5,280 nt of DNA, taken from the NCBI GenBank assembly GCA_937858455.1, contig CALLYN010000322.1, forward strand, positions 1-5,280. The letters are read 5' to 3'. This DNA is from an uncultured Kouleothrix sp. Lineage in GTDB: Bacteria > Chloroflexota > Chloroflexia > Chloroflexales > Roseiflexaceae. Shown here one piece after another: positions 1-5,280 of the stretch. The position numbers and the translations under genes are program-made. The notes beneath the pieces are model-generated. The model worked only from the letters and a program-made list of their open reading frames with translations, did no database searches and was not told where the DNA came from. Position 1 is the first letter of the stretch. Every line of letters starts with the position of its first letter.

Positions 1-8
1 AACACATC

Positions 9-52
9 TGGCGGTGTGGTGCGGTCGCCGCCGCGACCGCACCACACCGCCA
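9..52. repeat. Perfect 20-bp stem hairpin
   Basis: Bases 9-28 are the exact reverse complement of bases 33-52, leaving a four-base loop (CGCC). The stem is very GC-rich and would be extremely stable as RNA or as extruded DNA. No T-run follows on either strand, so it is not a standard intrinsic terminator. It lies far downstream of the leftward gene pair and could still block readthrough or protect an RNA 3' end. It could equally be a REP-like or MITE-like repeat unit. The inverted repeat is seen directly; its role is unknown. Confidence 0.9.
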
Positions 53-60
53 ACAATAAT

Positions 61-110
61 CCCCCCTCTCCCGCGCGCGGGAGAGGGGGGAAGGGGGGTG
101 AGGGCCGACG
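61..110. repeat. C-run/G-run palindromic intergenic repeat
   Basis: Bases 61-90 form a perfect 30-base palindrome: a C-rich arm (61-72), a central GCGCGC and a G-rich arm (79-90). A second G-rich tract follows to about base 105. From memory, palindromes of this CCCTCTCCC/GGGAGAGGG style are scattered between genes in many GC-rich bacteria and are often mis-annotated as short proteins containing PLPRAGEG. The reading frame across this element gives exactly that peptide, so I treat it as a repeat and not a gene. The right-hand boundary is uncertain. Confidence 0.75.
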
Positions 111-149
111 TTGCACGAGCCCTGGATGGTTTGATCATACTACGGCAGC

Positions 150-170
150 GTGAGGGGCATAGCCCCGCAC
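150..170. repeat. Small GC hairpin in gene-free gap
   Basis: GGGGC (154-158) pairs with GCCCC (162-166) across a three-base loop. The stem continues after one mismatch with GTG (150-152) pairing CAC (168-170). It may be an internal part of the repeat cluster that fills the first 322 bases. No T-run follows on either strand, so it does not look like a terminator. Confidence 0.45.
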
Positions 171-205
171 TTCCCACTCTCATGGGCTATTTGAAAAGCC
201 AGTGT

Positions 206-293
206 ACCACCAAGGCACCAAGGCACCAAGCGCTCATACGCTGAAAAGCACCAACACGACATACTCGAGCGTGGTGTCTTTGTGTTTGGTGGT
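206..293. repeat. Degenerate inverted repeat built on an 8-base tandem unit
   Basis: The left arm contains 2.6 copies of the 8-base unit CCAAGGCA (210-230), preceded by ACCA and followed by CGCTC (231-235). The right arm (267-293) begins GAGCG and ends TTGGTGGT, an imperfect reverse complement of the left arm with a few substitutions and small gaps. The whole could fold as an 88-base hairpin. Repeats of this ACCACCAAGGCACC type resemble intergenic repeats I associate with Chloroflexota and some other environmental bacteria. It sits 30 bases beyond the stop of the leftward gene pair, so that transcript would read through it. It may be a decayed MITE-like element or a 3'-end structure. Confidence 0.65.
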
Positions 294-322
294 TACTTCT
301 CAGACAATCTCTCAGGCAGGTT

Positions 323-1081
323 CTAACCGGCTGGGGCCGCGCCGGTCTGGGTGATCGCGGTATCGAGCACCTGCTGAAACGCGTCCATATCGGCCTTGAG
401 GTCGCTCAGGCGCTGCGCGACCTGGTTGGTGGCGGTGTCGGCGCTGGCTGCGTCGGCGGTGCGCAGGCGCACCGTCTCGGCCAGCACGTTGTCGAGGTTG
501 GCCGAGATATTCTGCAGCTGCGCGACGATCCGGCCAATAAACGTCTCGAGGTCGCGGGCGTTGGCCTGGCGCTCGATCAGCGCCTGGCGGGTCTGCTGCA
601 TCTGCTGGCGGGTATAGGCATCCTGCGTGGCGCTGATCTGCCGGTCGAGCGCGTTGATCTGATCTTGCAGCGCGCGCTGGTTGCTGCCCGCCAGGTAGGT
701 TTCGATCACCTGGCCTTTGTCGCACAGCACATACGCCTCGGCCACCAGCTCGCGCGTCTGGTTGTCGATCGGCACGAGCAGGCGGCCCAGCGGGCCGCTG
801 GCCTGCGCCACGCTCCGGCCGATCTCTTGCTGCGAGCGCTCGATCGCGCTCAGGTAGGCGCGGAATGTCTGGCTCGAAAGTCGCGGCCGTGCCGGGCGCT
901 GGGCCAGCGCGAGCACGTCGGGGTCGCGCGCCAGCAGAAACACGATCGCCGCGTAGGCCAGCAGGCCCAGCGGCAGCAGCCACAGCGCCAGCGTGGCACC
1001 GGCCGCCAGCGCCACCAGCAGCACCAGCAGCGCCAGCGGGCGGCGAGCGGCCACGCCATAGGCGGGAACAGTGTTGCCCAT
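323..1081 (-). CDS. Two-helix membrane protein with coiled-coil-like C-terminal tail
   Basis: I do not recognise this 252-residue protein. The N-terminus has two arginines (residues 13-14), then two hydrophobic segments (about 15-35 and 37-51) separated by a proline, which predicts a membrane hairpin with both ends in the cytoplasm. The remaining 200 residues are polar, rich in Gln, Ala, Arg and Leu, and look largely helical with coiled-coil character, especially from about residue 120 onward. I chose the ATG at 1081 because GAGAGG (complement of 1089-1094) lies seven bases upstream. That site overlaps the stop codon of the preceding gene, which implies translational coupling. A GTG at 1117 would add 12 residues but overlap the upstream gene more. 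The tight pairing suggests it works with the binding-protein-like product, perhaps as a membrane-bound partner or scaffold; that is inference. Confidence 0.8.
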   Translation of the reverse strand: MGNTVPAYGVAARRPLALLVLLVALAAGATLALWLLPLGLLAYAAIVFLLARDPDVLALAQRPARPRLSSQTFRAYLSAIERSQQEIGRSVAQASGPLGRLLVPIDNQTRELVAEAYVLCDKGQVIETYLAGSNQRALQDQINALDRQISATQDAYTRQQMQQTRQALIERQANARDLETFIGRIVAQLQNISANLDNVLAETVRLRTADAASADTATNQVAQRLSDLKADMDAFQQVLDTAITQTGAAPAG

Positions 1082-1088
1082 CGAGAAG

Positions 1089-1094
1089 CCTCTC
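1089..1094 (-). promoter_or_regulatory. Ribosome binding site overlapping the upstream stop codon
   Basis: Read on the minus strand this is GAGAGG, seven bases before the ATG at 1081. It shares two bases with the TGA (1093-1095) of the upstream solute-binding-like gene. This decides the ATG over the GTG at 1117 and points to coupled translation. Confidence 0.6.
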
Positions 1095-2268
1095 AGCGTT
1101 TGAACTTGCTCTGCCACAACCCCAGCAGCGCGTTCAGCACGTCGGCCGGGGGCGTCTCGGCCTGCGCGCCGATCGCAGCACTCGCGCCATTCGCCGCGTA
1201 CTTGCCGAACGGATTATCGGGGCTGGCGTCGGCGATCGACACGCCTGGGTCGGCCGGGCGGAAGCCGTAGCGCAGCGCCAGCTGCTGAGCCTCGCGGCCG
1301 AGCAGGTAATCGCGGAAGCGCGCCGCAGCGGCACGCTCGTCGGCCTGAACCCACGCGCCGTCGACCAGGGCGTACGGGTGATCGCTCAGGATCGTCGCAG
1401 GCGGGTAGTAGATATGCAGCGCCTGGCCCTGGCGCTGGCGCGCCGCGTCCATATTCTGCAGCGCCAGGTTCTCGTACACCACGCCGAAGTCGTACTTCGC
1501 CGGCCCCGCGCGCACAATATCGTCCATGAGCGCGGCGGTGCTGTCGCTGAAGCTTGGCACGGCGGCCTCAACCGGGCGCAGCCAGCTGGCCAGCGCGGGG
1601 TTGCCCACGTCGGCCGCCGAAAGCCCGCTGCTCTTGCCGTAGAAGCCATACGCCAGCAGGATCAGCGCCTGGGCGCCGCTGTTCGAGCTTAGCGGCGAGG
1701 TGTGGCCGAACTTCACCAGCCCCCAGCTTTGCTGGCCGCCAAGCGCCTGCCAGCCGGCGTCGTTGGCCAGCGCGGCCTGCAGATCCTTCCAGAAATCGGC
1801 CGGGCCGCGCGGCCACAGCGCTTGCGCGCGCTGCTCCCAGCCCACCAGCACCAGCGGGCTCAGCACCAGCGAGCGCGGCGCGTCGGCGCCGGCGCGCACG
1901 ATCGGTGCGTTCAGCGCATCGAGCCACAGAGCGCTGGCGGGCGACACCACGGTTGGTGGGGCCGCGCCGCGCCAATCCTGGTTCAGCAGGCGCTCGGCGA
2001 TCTCGCGCGAGCCCAGGCTCTGGAGCTGGATCTGGATGGGCCGGCCGTTCACCGATGGGTTCGACGCGAGAAAGCGCTGGCGCGCGGCATCGAGCCACTC
2101 TTTCTTCTCGCTGCCATACCAGATCGTCAGCACCACCGGCTGGCGCACCGGCGCGGCCACCAGCGGCAGCGGCGCGTAGCCCAGCGGGCCAAGCGCAAAG
2201 GTGCCGGCCAGCACCGCCAGGCAAAGCGCGATATACCCAAACGCAATAAAGCGCGAGAGACGCTGCAT
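1093..2268 (-). CDS. Membrane-anchored extracellular solute-binding-like protein
   Basis: This 391-residue protein resembles bacterial substrate-binding proteins of the type often joined to or encoded beside von Willebrand A domains (SBP_bac_11-like). A single hydrophobic segment at residues 7-29 would export it. There is no proper lipobox: Cys16 is preceded by Leu, so it is either an uncleaved anchor or a poor signal peptide. The mature region starts with a typical first strand (VVLTIWYGSE, 45-54) followed by an amphipathic helix. The family-like segment GLVKFGHTSPLSSNSG is at 183-198, in the hinge and ligand-cleft region, and a C-terminal helix follows the RYGFRP motif (333-338). The minus-strand site CAAAGG (2275-2280) sits six bases before the ATG. 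No permease or ATPase of an ABC importer is nearby, so a transport role is not supported. A sensing or surface-binding role with the downstream membrane protein is possible. The ligand is unknown. Confidence 0.82.
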   Translation of the reverse strand: MQRLSRFIAFGYIALCLAVLAGTFALGPLGYAPLPLVAAPVRQPVVLTIWYGSEKKEWLDAARQRFLASNPSVNGRPIQIQLQSLGSREIAERLLNQDWRGAAPPTVVSPASALWLDALNAPIVRAGADAPRSLVLSPLVLVGWEQRAQALWPRGPADFWKDLQAALANDAGWQALGGQQSWGLVKFGHTSPLSSNSGAQALILLAYGFYGKSSGLSAADVGNPALASWLRPVEAAVPSFSDSTAALMDDIVRAGPAKYDFGVVYENLALQNMDAARQRQGQALHIYYPPATILSDHPYALVDGAWVQADERAAAARFRDYLLGREAQQLALRYGFRPADPGVSIADASPDNPFGKYAANGASAAIGAQAETPPADVLNALLGLWQSKFKR

Positions 2269-2274
2269 ACACTA

Positions 2275-2280
2275 CCTTTG
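2275..2280 (-). promoter_or_regulatory. Ribosome binding site of the solute-binding-like gene
   Basis: On the minus strand this reads CAAAGG, six bases before the ATG at 2268. It supports that start and shows that the hydrophobic N-terminus is part of the protein. Confidence 0.6.
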
Positions 2281-2352
2281 GCTGCGGGCACGAGTTCGAT
2301 CGTCGGCACGGCGTACGCTGTAAGTGATGACGGGCGCCGTTCCCTTGAATGT

Positions 2353-2381
2353 AGTGTACCGTATTTTTGGCGTGCTGTCGC
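2353..2381 (-). promoter_or_regulatory. Candidate leftward promoter
   Basis: Read on the minus strand, GCGACA (2376-2381) and TACACT (2353-2358) are 17 bases apart, each matching the sigma-70 consensus at four of six positions. It lies about 85 bases upstream of the solute-binding-like gene and would give a leader of roughly 80 bases. It is the best leftward candidate I found, but far weaker than the rightward promoter. Confidence 0.3.
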
Positions 2382-2405
2382 GCCATTCTTGCCACTTTGC
2401 GATTT

Positions 2406-2423
2406 AAACAGTTTTTCCTGTTT
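2406..2423. promoter_or_regulatory. Perfect dyad AAACAG-N6-CTGTTT, candidate operator
   Basis: Two six-base half-sites, AAACAG (2406-2411) and CTGTTT (2418-2423), are exact inverted copies with a six-base T-rich spacer. The dyad ends three bases before the -35 box of the regulator's promoter. A third AAACAG half-site lies in the leader at 2467-2472, just before the ribosome binding site. Cyanobacterial SufR is reported to bind a short inverted repeat with similar spacing (CAAC-N6-GTTG), so the geometry fits a winged-helix dimer. Which protein binds here is inference. Confidence 0.45.
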
Positions 2424-2426
2424 TTA

Positions 2427-2455
2427 TTGACAATAGCATCATAGTGCGGTATACT
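2427..2455 (+). promoter_or_regulatory. Sigma-70 promoter of the suf operon
   Basis: TTGACA (2427-2432) is a perfect -35 box. TATACT (2450-2455) is a five-of-six -10 box, and the spacer is the optimal 17 bases. Transcription would start near 2461-2463, giving a leader of about 20 bases. The local sequence is much more AT-rich than the flanking genes. Such a strong promoter fits an operon whose output is held down by a repressor. It also rules out the GTG at 2444 as a start, since that codon falls inside the promoter spacer. Confidence 0.8.
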
Positions 2456-2470
2456 TCGGCCCTAGCAAAC

Positions 2471-2475
2471 AGGAG
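2471..2475 (+). promoter_or_regulatory. Ribosome binding site of the sufR-like gene
   Basis: AGGAG lies seven bases before the ATG at 2483, a strong Shine-Dalgarno with good spacing. It is embedded in CAGGAGCCA (2470-2478), a motif that recurs at the 3' end of the same gene. Confidence 0.75.
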
Positions 2476-2482
2476 CCAAGCC

Positions 2483-3136
2483 ATGCCAGGAACGATCTAC
2501 GCGCCCGAGTCGCCGGCCGGGAAAATTCTCGATTTTCTGCACCGCCGCGGCGAGGCGACGGTCAAGGATCTCGAAGAGCTGCTGGGCATCAGCACCACCG
2601 CCGTACGCGAGCACCTGACGCACCTGCAAGCGCGCGACCTTGTGACGACGCGGCTGGTGCGGCAGGGGCCGGGCCGGCCGCACGCGGCCTACTCGCTGAG
2701 CGCCGAGGCGCACAACCTGTTCCCCAAAGAGTACGACACGCTCACTACTATGCTGCTGCGCGAGATCGCCAGCCAGGAAGGCCCGGCGCGGCTGCAGACG
2801 CTGCTCGACGCTGTGGGTGCGCGCCTGGCCGAGGAGTACCGCGGCCAGGTAGCCGGCGACGGCCTGCCGGATCGGCTGGTGGCGCTGCGGGCGGCGCTCG
2901 AGCAGCGCGGCATTCCCGTCGAAGTGCAGCCATCCGGCGAAGGCTTCCGGCTGTTCGCCTGCCCGTATTTCGATGTCGCCCAGGAGCACGCCGGCGTGTG
3001 CATCATGGAGCGCCGCATGGTCGAGCAGGTGCTGGGCGAGCAGATTGTGCTGGAAGAAACCATCCGCGACGGCAAGCGCAGCTGCCACTTCGCGGTTGTC
3101 CAGGAGCCGGAAGGCAGGAGCCAGGAGCTACAATAA
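2483..3136 (+). CDS. sufR: SufR-type Fe-S-sensing winged-helix regulator
   Basis: This 217-residue protein probably represses the suf operon that it heads. Residues 26-48 form a helix-turn-helix (TVKDLEELLGISTTAVREHLTHL), followed by a wing at about 54-72 containing GPGRPHAAY, typical of SufR and related DeoR/ArsR-like regulators. The C-terminal half carries Cys160, Cys173 and Cys201, in the contexts CPYFDVAQEHAGVC and GKRSC. The C-X12-C-X27-C layout matches the cluster-binding region of SufR. As I recall, cyanobacterial SufR has a fourth cysteine between the last two; here that position is a glutamine or close to it, so three cysteines plus another ligand would hold the cluster. The ATG at 2483 has AGGAG seven bases upstream. 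The last residues (QEPEGRSQELQ) are encoded by short CAGGAGC repeats and look added on. sufC begins 54 bases downstream on the same strand. The family is secure; the exact target is inferred from position. Confidence 0.85.
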   Translation: MPGTIYAPESPAGKILDFLHRRGEATVKDLEELLGISTTAVREHLTHLQARDLVTTRLVRQGPGRPHAAYSLSAEAHNLFPKEYDTLTTMLLREIASQEGPARLQTLLDAVGARLAEEYRGQVAGDGLPDRLVALRAALEQRGIPVEVQPSGEGFRLFACPYFDVAQEHAGVCIMERRMVEQVLGEQIVLEETIRDGKRSCHFAVVQEPEGRSQELQ

Positions 3137-3155
3137 CGCAGACGCCTGGCTCCTG
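3115..3155. repeat. 11-bp inverted repeat enclosing the sufR-like stop codon
   Basis: CAGGAGCCAGG (3115-3125) is the exact reverse complement of CCTGGCTCCTG (3145-3155), with a 19-base loop that contains the TAA at 3134-3136. Further CAGGAGC copies lie at 3101-3107 and 3122-3128. No T-run follows, so a classical terminator is unlikely. It may be an RNA stem that tunes the ratio of regulator to SufC/D, or the remnant of an inserted repeat. Confidence 0.6.
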
Positions 3156-3177
3156 AATGCATAGCAACAGCAGGAAT

Positions 3178-3184
3178 AAAAGGA
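3178..3184 (+). promoter_or_regulatory. Ribosome binding site of sufC
   Basis: AAAAGGA ends six bases before the ATG at 3191, a good Shine-Dalgarno. It contrasts with the next gene, which has none. Confidence 0.65.
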
Positions 3185-3190
3185 TAGCAA

Positions 3191-3976
<786 letters not shown>

Positions 3977-4022
3977 TCAGAAGGCGGGACGCAGTCTGCG
4001 CTGAAGCTTAGCGCGCTTGACT

Positions 4023-4057
4023 GACTGCCGACTGCCGACTGCCGACTGCCGGCTGCC
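4023..4057. repeat. Heptanucleotide tandem repeat upstream of sufD
   Basis: Four perfect copies of GACTGCC (4023-4050) are followed by a fifth with one change, GGCTGCC (4051-4057). The array ends seven bases before the sufD-like ATG, where a ribosome binding site would normally be. Heptamer arrays of this kind (short tandemly repeated repetitive sequences) are known in filamentous cyanobacteria, and similar ones seem common in Chloroflexota. The copy number may vary between strains by slippage. Confidence 0.85.
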
Positions 4058-4064
4058 AAAAGCT

Positions 4065-5273
4065 ATGAACTACCTACCGAAACTCTCCGCGCTGACCGAC
4101 GCCGAGATCGCCGATGCCGCGCACGCCGCCGGCGAGCCCGCCTGGCTGATCGAGCGGCGGGTCGACGCCTGGCGCGCCTTTGCCGAGAGCGTGCCGCCGT
4201 TCTGGAAGCGCACCAACCTCGCGGGTTTCAGCGCCGACGAGCTGTCGCCGCCGCTGGGGCCGGGCGCCACTGCGGTGCAATGGGACGCCAGCCTGGCCGC
4301 GCAGGGCGTGATCTTCACCACGCTGGCGGCCGCACTGCGCGACCACCCGGCGCTGGTGCAGCAGTACCTCGGCAGCGCGGTCGCGCCGCTCGAGCACAAG
4401 TTCCGCGCGCTGCACACTGCGCTCTGGCAAGATGGCGTGTTTCTGTACGTGCCCAGGGGCGCGCAGATCGAAGCGCCGCTGCACGCAGTGCTCACGCTGG
4501 GCGAGGGCCAGGCTACCTTTCCGCACAACCTGATCATCGTCGAAGCAGGCGCGCGCCTGACGTTTATCGAGGAATTCAGCTCGCCCGACGCGGGCGCGCC
4601 GGCGCTGGCCAGCCCGGTCACCGAGCTGTTCGTGGGCGACGACGCCAGCGTGCGGTTTGTGACCGTGCAGACCTGGGGCAAGGGCGTGTACCACATCGGC
4701 GCGCAGCGCGCCCGCGTCGGCAACAACGCCAGCCTCGAGTGGGTGGCGGTGAACCTCGGCGGCCAGGTGCAGCACGTCGAAGCCGAGACCAGCCTCGAGG
4801 GCAATGGCGCGAATGTGCAGTGGGGCGCCGCCACGCTGTGCGACGGCAGCCAGAACCTGCTGACCGCGCCGTGGCTGCGGCACGCCGGCGTAAATACCGA
4901 AGGCCACATGGACTTCAAAACCGTGGTGAAAGACACCGGCTACGCGGTGTTCGACGGCATGATCAAGATCGAGAAAAACAGCCGTGGCACGATCTCGCGG
5001 CTCGAAGAGCACGCGCTGCATCTCAGCCCGCAGGCGCGCAACGACTCGATCCCCGGCCTGATGATCGACACCAACGACGTGCAGCGCGCCGGCCACGCCT
5101 CGACCAGCGGCCAGATCGACGACGAGATGCTGTTCTATATGCAGTCGCGCGGCATTGGCCGCGCCGAGGCCGTGCATATGATCGTCACGGGCTTTTTCGA
5201 GCCAGTGCTCGACCGCATCCCGCTCGACGAGCTGCGCGAGCGCGCGGCCGCGATCATTGAAGCGAAGATTTAG
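4065..5273 (+). CDS. sufD: SufD-like Fe-S assembly scaffold protein
   Basis: SufD partners SufB and SufC in the SufBCD complex that builds Fe-S clusters. The 402-residue product has the SufB/SufD family layout: a helical N-terminus with GEPAWLIERRVDAW (23-36), a right-handed beta-helix core (about 105-320) that begins with KFRALHTALWQDGVFLYVPRG (112-132), and the helical C-terminus with DSIPGLMIDTNDV (327-339), AGHASTSGQIDDE (342-354) and LFYMQSRGI (356-364). His344 corresponds to the conserved SufD histidine at the SufB interface. The length and N-terminus favour SufD over SufB, which usually has about 465-495 residues. The only cysteine is Cys259, so it lacks the Cys-based chemistry expected of SufB. 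I chose the ATG at 4065. A TTG at 4017 in frame would add 16 residues encoded by the heptamer repeat, which is implausible. No Shine-Dalgarno is visible before 4065. sufB is not in the window and probably follows. Confidence 0.85.
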   Translation: MNYLPKLSALTDAEIADAAHAAGEPAWLIERRVDAWRAFAESVPPFWKRTNLAGFSADELSPPLGPGATAVQWDASLAAQGVIFTTLAAALRDHPALVQQYLGSAVAPLEHKFRALHTALWQDGVFLYVPRGAQIEAPLHAVLTLGEGQATFPHNLIIVEAGARLTFIEEFSSPDAGAPALASPVTELFVGDDASVRFVTVQTWGKGVYHIGAQRARVGNNASLEWVAVNLGGQVQHVEAETSLEGNGANVQWGAATLCDGSQNLLTAPWLRHAGVNTEGHMDFKTVVKDTGYAVFDGMIKIEKNSRGTISRLEEHALHLSPQARNDSIPGLMIDTNDVQRAGHASTSGQIDDEMLFYMQSRGIGRAEAVHMIVTGFFEPVLDRIPLDELRERAAAIIEAKI

Positions 5274-5280
5274 ATAGCCA

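Noticed and set aside
14..244. Open frame of 76 codons at the left edge
   Set aside because: It runs through the hairpin and the palindrome and yields the PLPRAGEG-type peptide typical of translated intergenic repeats. No ribosome binding site precedes it, and the composition is repeat-driven.
206..293. CRISPR array
   Set aside because: The repeated unit is eight bases in direct tandem with no spacers, and the right-hand copy is inverted.
865..1692. Long plus-strand frames opposite the leftward genes (also 665-1270, 1554-2249, 1702-2430)
   Set aside because: They are Arg, Ala and Pro-rich antisense shadows caused by high GC codon use. The minus-strand frames have sensible domains and ribosome binding sites.
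2433..2446. CAATA-N6-TAGTG in the promoter spacer as the regulator's operator
   Set aside because: Only four of five positions pair, the half-sites are short, and the upstream AAACAG/CTGTTT dyad is a perfect and stronger candidate.
2444..2482. GTG at 2444 as the start of the regulator
   Set aside because: It lies between the -35 and -10 boxes of the promoter, so it would not be transcribed. The ATG at 2483 has a strong ribosome binding site.
3115..3155. Intrinsic terminator after the regulator
   Set aside because: The stem has a long loop and is not followed by a T-run, and sufC continues in the same direction with no clear promoter of its own in the 54-base gap.
4017..4064. TTG at 4017 as the start of sufD
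   Set aside because: It would add 16 residues encoded by the heptamer array, unlike any SufD N-terminus, and has no ribosome binding site. Family similarity begins after the ATG at 4065.
4074..5177. Long minus-strand frame opposite sufD
   Set aside because: His, Arg and Ala-rich shadow of a clear SufD coding frame, with no family resemblance.

Overview
This is a GC-rich bacterial window with two gene blocks transcribed away from each other from an AT-richer gap of about 200 bases. The gene content (a SufR-type regulator followed by sufC and a sufB/D-family gene), the high GC and the small repeat families in the gaps suggest a member of the Chloroflexota, perhaps near Roseiflexus or Kouleothrix. 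That placement is an inference from style and gene order; no marker gene in the window proves it.

Layout. Bases 1-322 hold no credible gene. They carry three unrelated inverted-repeat structures: a perfect 20-bp stem hairpin, a 30-base perfect palindrome of a C-run/G-run type, and a degenerate long inverted repeat built on an 8-base tandem unit. Bases 323-2268 on the minus strand are a two-gene unit. A membrane-anchored, solute-binding-protein-like protein comes first, and a small two-helix membrane protein with a long, probably coiled-coil tail follows 11 bases later, its ribosome binding site overlapping the upstream stop codon. Bases 2269-2482 form the divergent control region. It has a near-perfect sigma-70 promoter facing right, a perfect 6+6 dyad next to its -35 box and a weaker promoter candidate facing left. 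Bases 2483-5273 on the plus strand are a suf operon: a DeoR/ArsR-like winged-helix regulator with three conserved-looking cysteines (SufR type), the ATPase SufC, and a SufD-like scaffold protein that ends 7 bases before the window edge.

How the genes work together. SufC and SufD are parts of the SufBCD scaffold that assembles Fe-S clusters. The leading regulator probably senses cluster status through its cysteines and represses its own operon. SufB and the cysteine desulfurase SufS are not in the window and would be expected to the right. The leftward pair has no visible link to Fe-S assembly.

No clearly new system was found. The points most worth a second look are the dyad at the suf promoter, a heptanucleotide repeat array occupying the place where the sufD ribosome binding site should be, an inverted repeat that encloses the regulator's stop codon, and the membrane-anchored binding protein paired with a coiled-coil membrane protein.
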